NCBI GenBank assembly: GCA_001778285.1
Contig: MFGL01000020.1
Location: 36,881-79,157 of the forward strand
Length of the DNA: 42,277 nt
Direction: 5' to 3'
Source of the DNA: Candidatus Falkowbacteria bacterium RIFOXYC2_FULL_47_12
GTDB lineage: Bacteria; Patescibacteriota; Patescibacteriia; Patescibacteriales; XYC2-FULL-47-12
Each line of letters opens with the position of its first letter. The stretch's first letter is position 1. Of this stretch, positions 40,475 through 42,277 are shown in pieces. The translations under genes and the position numbers were made by a program. The notes beneath the pieces were generated by a model, which was given only the letters and a program-made list of their open reading frames with translations, searched no databases and was not told the origin of the DNA.

Positions 40475-40504
40475 ACTTATAGCATAATCCTAATCTGCGA
40501 ATTC

Positions 40505-40564
40505 ATCCGAATGCTCCGAATGGCTTCGTAGAAAAGTTTTCTAAGTCATCCGGAGCATTCGGAT
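40505..40564. repeat. Intergenic inverted repeat with 14-base arms
   Basis: ATCCGAATGCTCCG at 40505-40518 is the exact reverse complement of CGGAGCATTCGGAT at 40551-40564. The centre contains a second perfect hairpin, TAGAAAA-G-TTTTCTA (40529-40543). The right arm is followed by a 12-base direct repeat CATTCGGATAAA (40556-40567 and 40569-40580). No gene lies in this 112-base gap. Confidence 0.8.
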
Positions 40565-40586
40565 AAAACATTCGGATAAATTAGAA

Positions 40587-41486
40587 TTATATCTTTAACT
40601 GTTTTTTATATTCGGGAATCCATCGGTCAAGTTCCATTTCCGGCTCCCAGCCCAATAATGTTTTAGCCAGCGAATTGTCACACAAGTTGCGGCGCGGCTC
40701 AAGACGCGGCGGGATGTTGACGGTTGGCCCGCCGATAAGAGCGGCGATTTGGTTGACACTGTACTCCGAAGACTGGCCGGCGTTGATGGCCCGGCCGTCG
40801 CTGATATCGCTTGCCGCCGCCAGCAGATTCGCCCTGACAATGTCTTTCACGTACGTATAGGTGCGCAATTGCTCCCCGTCGCCGACAATGGTGAGCGGCT
40901 TGCCCTGTTGGCGCAAATGGCCGAATATGCCGATAACTGATGCGTATGCTCCCTCCAAAACCATTCGGGGACCGTACACATTAAAGTAGCGCAGGCAGAC
41001 TGTCGGCAATTTGTAAACGCAGCTAAACAGGCGGCAGTACTCTTCGCCGATGTACTTTTGCAAACCGTACGGGCTAAGGGGATTGGCAGGCAAATCTTCG
41101 GTCAGAGGCATTTTTTTTTGGTCGCCGTACGCGGAAGACGAAGCGGCATAGATGACTTTTTTCACACCGGCGTCTTTGGCCGCTACCAGCACGTTCAGCG
41201 TGCCGTTGACATTCGTATCGTTATACGTTACCGGATCTTCAATGGAGGGTTGCACGCGCGCGAGCGCGGCTTCATGAAAAACGTAATCCACGCCGGCAAA
41301 GTGCGGCTTGATTTTCTCCAAATCCCGCAAGTCAGCTTCCACAAACGTTGCTTGCCCGTTCAGATTCTCTCTTTTTCCCGTTGATAAATTGTCCAAAATA
41401 ATTACCTCATCGCCACGTTCAATGAGCGCGTCAACCAAGTTTGAACCGATGAAGCCGGCGCCGCCGGTCACTAGAATTTTCGCCAT
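40587..41486 (-). CDS. NAD-dependent nucleotide-sugar epimerase (GalE/WbpP-like)
   Basis: 299 residues, extended SDR. KILVTGGAGFIGSNLVDALI cofactor loop; YAASSSAYGDQ (catalytic Ser) and SPYGLQKYIGEEYCRLF (Tyr-x3-Lys); LRYFNVYGPRM and GEQLRTYTYVKDIV follow. Likely interconverts C4 epimers of UDP-sugars, for example UDP-Glc/UDP-Gal or the N-acetyl and uronic acid forms (WbpP-like). Exact substrate cannot be read from sequence. It lies nine bases after the dehydrogenase, and the repeat-rich 112-base gap follows it. Confidence 0.85.
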   Translation of the reverse strand: MAKILVTGGAGFIGSNLVDALIERGDEVIILDNLSTGKRENLNGQATFVEADLRDLEKIKPHFAGVDYVFHEAALARVQPSIEDPVTYNDTNVNGTLNVLVAAKDAGVKKVIYAASSSAYGDQKKMPLTEDLPANPLSPYGLQKYIGEEYCRLFSCVYKLPTVCLRYFNVYGPRMVLEGAYASVIGIFGHLRQQGKPLTIVGDGEQLRTYTYVKDIVRANLLAAASDISDGRAINAGQSSEYSVNQIAALIGGPTVNIPPRLEPRRNLCDNSLAKTLLGWEPEMELDRWIPEYKKQLKI

Positions 41487-41495
41487 AAATATTCG

Positions 41496-42277
41496 TTATT
41501 TATTAATCACATCTTCTCCATACACTCCACGCAGTAAATCTAAATCTTTCTTACTCTTTATCAGCAGGTCAATGTTTTTATCCTGCGCGCCTTTCAAAAA
41601 TTGCACGCCTGCCGTATCACCGACGTGTTCCTCGTACAGTCTGGCCAGGGACGCGAAATCTTTGATAAAACAACCGCCGCCTGCGCCGCGTCCGCTTTTG
41701 TGTAAAGGCTTTGCGTACCGATTGCAGATATAGGGGTCTGCTTCCAGTGCCTGCTGAATGTGCGCCCAGTCAGCCCCGCGCGCCGCCGCCAAATCATAGA
41801 GCGCGTTAAAGAGCACAATTTGCACGTACCCGCTCATATTGTGCGAGTACTTTATCAGTTCCGCCTCGGTGCTTGAACAAATATGGCTAAACGGCGCGGA
41901 CGGCAATACCGCCAAAACTTCCCGCGCGGCAACGCGGTGCGCCTCGTCATCCACTGACAGCCCCATGATATTTGAGAATGGATGCGCCGCGTCATGAGCC
42001 GCCGTGGCTTCAGACAAAAACTCCGGCGCGTACAGAATGGTAATGTTTGGATTCTCTTTTTGAAAACGCTCGGTTGTGCCGGGAAGTATTGTTGACTTTA
42101 TCACGGCGATATGGCCATCGCCCACCAAGCTCAGCGCTTCAGCGACAATGCTTGAATCAAAACCCTTCGGCGTGGTCGGCGTTGGCACGGCGATAAGCAC
42201 GATATCGCAATCTTTTATTTTTTCTTTATTCTGCCGGTACGGTTCCTCAAGCGCGTAGCGCACCGTCTCATGGTCGC
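41496..42277 (-). CDS. ugd: UDP-sugar 6-dehydrogenase (Ugd/WbpA family), N-terminus cut by the window
   Basis: 260 codons are visible and open to the window edge; an internal GTG is not taken as the start because the frame continues (DHETVRYALEEP). The N-terminal G-x-G-x-x-G loop is missing. Seen: DIVLIAVPTPTTPKG, IAVIKSTILPGTTERF, LYAPEFLSEATAAHD, TEAELIKYSHNMSGYVQIVLFN and GAGGGCFIKDFASL with the catalytic Cys. It oxidises a UDP-hexose twice at C6 to the uronate, feeding the decarboxylase and possibly amidated uronic acids. UDP-GlcNAc or UDP-ManNAc dehydrogenase is an alternative because substrate residues cannot be judged. Confidence 0.85.
   Translation of the reverse strand, partial: DHETVRYALEEPYRQNKEKIKDCDIVLIAVPTPTTPKGFDSSIVAEALSLVGDGHIAVIKSTILPGTTERFQKENPNITILYAPEFLSEATAAHDAAHPFSNIMGLSVDDEAHRVAAREVLAVLPSAPFSHICSSTEAELIKYSHNMSGYVQIVLFNALYDLAAARGADWAHIQQALEADPYICNRYAKPLHKSGRGAGGGCFIKDFASLARLYEEHVGDTAGVQFLKGAQDKNIDLLIKSKKDLDLLRGVYGEDVINK

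Noticed and set aside
40476..40484. TGCTATAAG as an extended -10 promoter for the decarboxylase gene
   Set aside because: It lies immediately before the ATG, so transcription would start inside the gene, and no -35 is present.

Overview
This is a bacterial window that codes almost entirely for a cell-surface glycan and cell-envelope locus. I count 40 genes, two of them cut by the window edges; 39 are on the minus strand. TGA is used as a stop codon (many ATGA start/stop overlaps), so the standard bacterial code applies. There are no rRNA or tRNA genes. In-frame palindromic and heptanucleotide repeats inside glycosyltransferase genes, including one that encodes a LPAGRQ peptide, recall Patescibacteria (CPR, Parcubacteria-like) genomes. 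That placement is an inference from style, not a marker-gene assignment.

Layout in transcription order, right to left. Block A (42277 to 24929): an edge-truncated UDP-sugar 6-dehydrogenase, a GalE-like epimerase and a UDP-glucuronate decarboxylase (UDP-glucose to UDP-glucuronate to UDP-xylose); three repeat-laden family 4 glycosyltransferases, one fused to a GtrA domain; GDP-mannose 4,6-dehydratase; two methyltransferases; another glycosyltransferase; a WecB-type 2-epimerase; a large GT-C-like membrane protein; an AsnB amidotransferase; and two more GT-B proteins. Block B (22548 to 24936): a self-contained divergent pair, a DUF218-like protein and an EamA-type transporter, with consensus promoters, strong ribosome-binding sites and Rho-independent terminators. 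Block C (22472 to 10614): a metallo-beta-lactamase-fold hydrolase, methyltransferases, a Gfo/Idh/MocA oxidoreductase, an acyltransferase-aminotransferase fusion, a left-handed beta-helix acetyltransferase, two GT2 enzymes, a sugar C-methyltransferase-like protein, a DegT aminotransferase and an MBOAT/SGNH O-acylation pair. Block D (10545 to 1): a small helix-turn-helix protein behind a promoter with three 10-bp direct repeats, a glycosyltransferase, then a five-gene set (zinc alcohol dehydrogenase, small-molecule kinase, CDP-alcohol phosphotransferase, nucleotidyltransferase fused to a 2-deoxy-scyllo-inosose-synthase-like cyclase, second nucleotidyltransferase), then a membrane protein, methyltransferase, membrane phosphatase/sulfatase-superfamily protein and an ABC exporter.

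Blocks A and C look like a factory for a complex glycan with xylose, uronic acid or its amide, 6-deoxy or amino sugars and O-acyl groups. Block D is the most unusual part. Its five central genes read as a complete route to make a deoxy-cyclitol from a sugar phosphate, phosphorylate it, activate it as a CDP- (or NDP-) cyclitol, and transfer the cyclitol phosphate to a lipid or polyol acceptor. I know of no described pathway with this combination.
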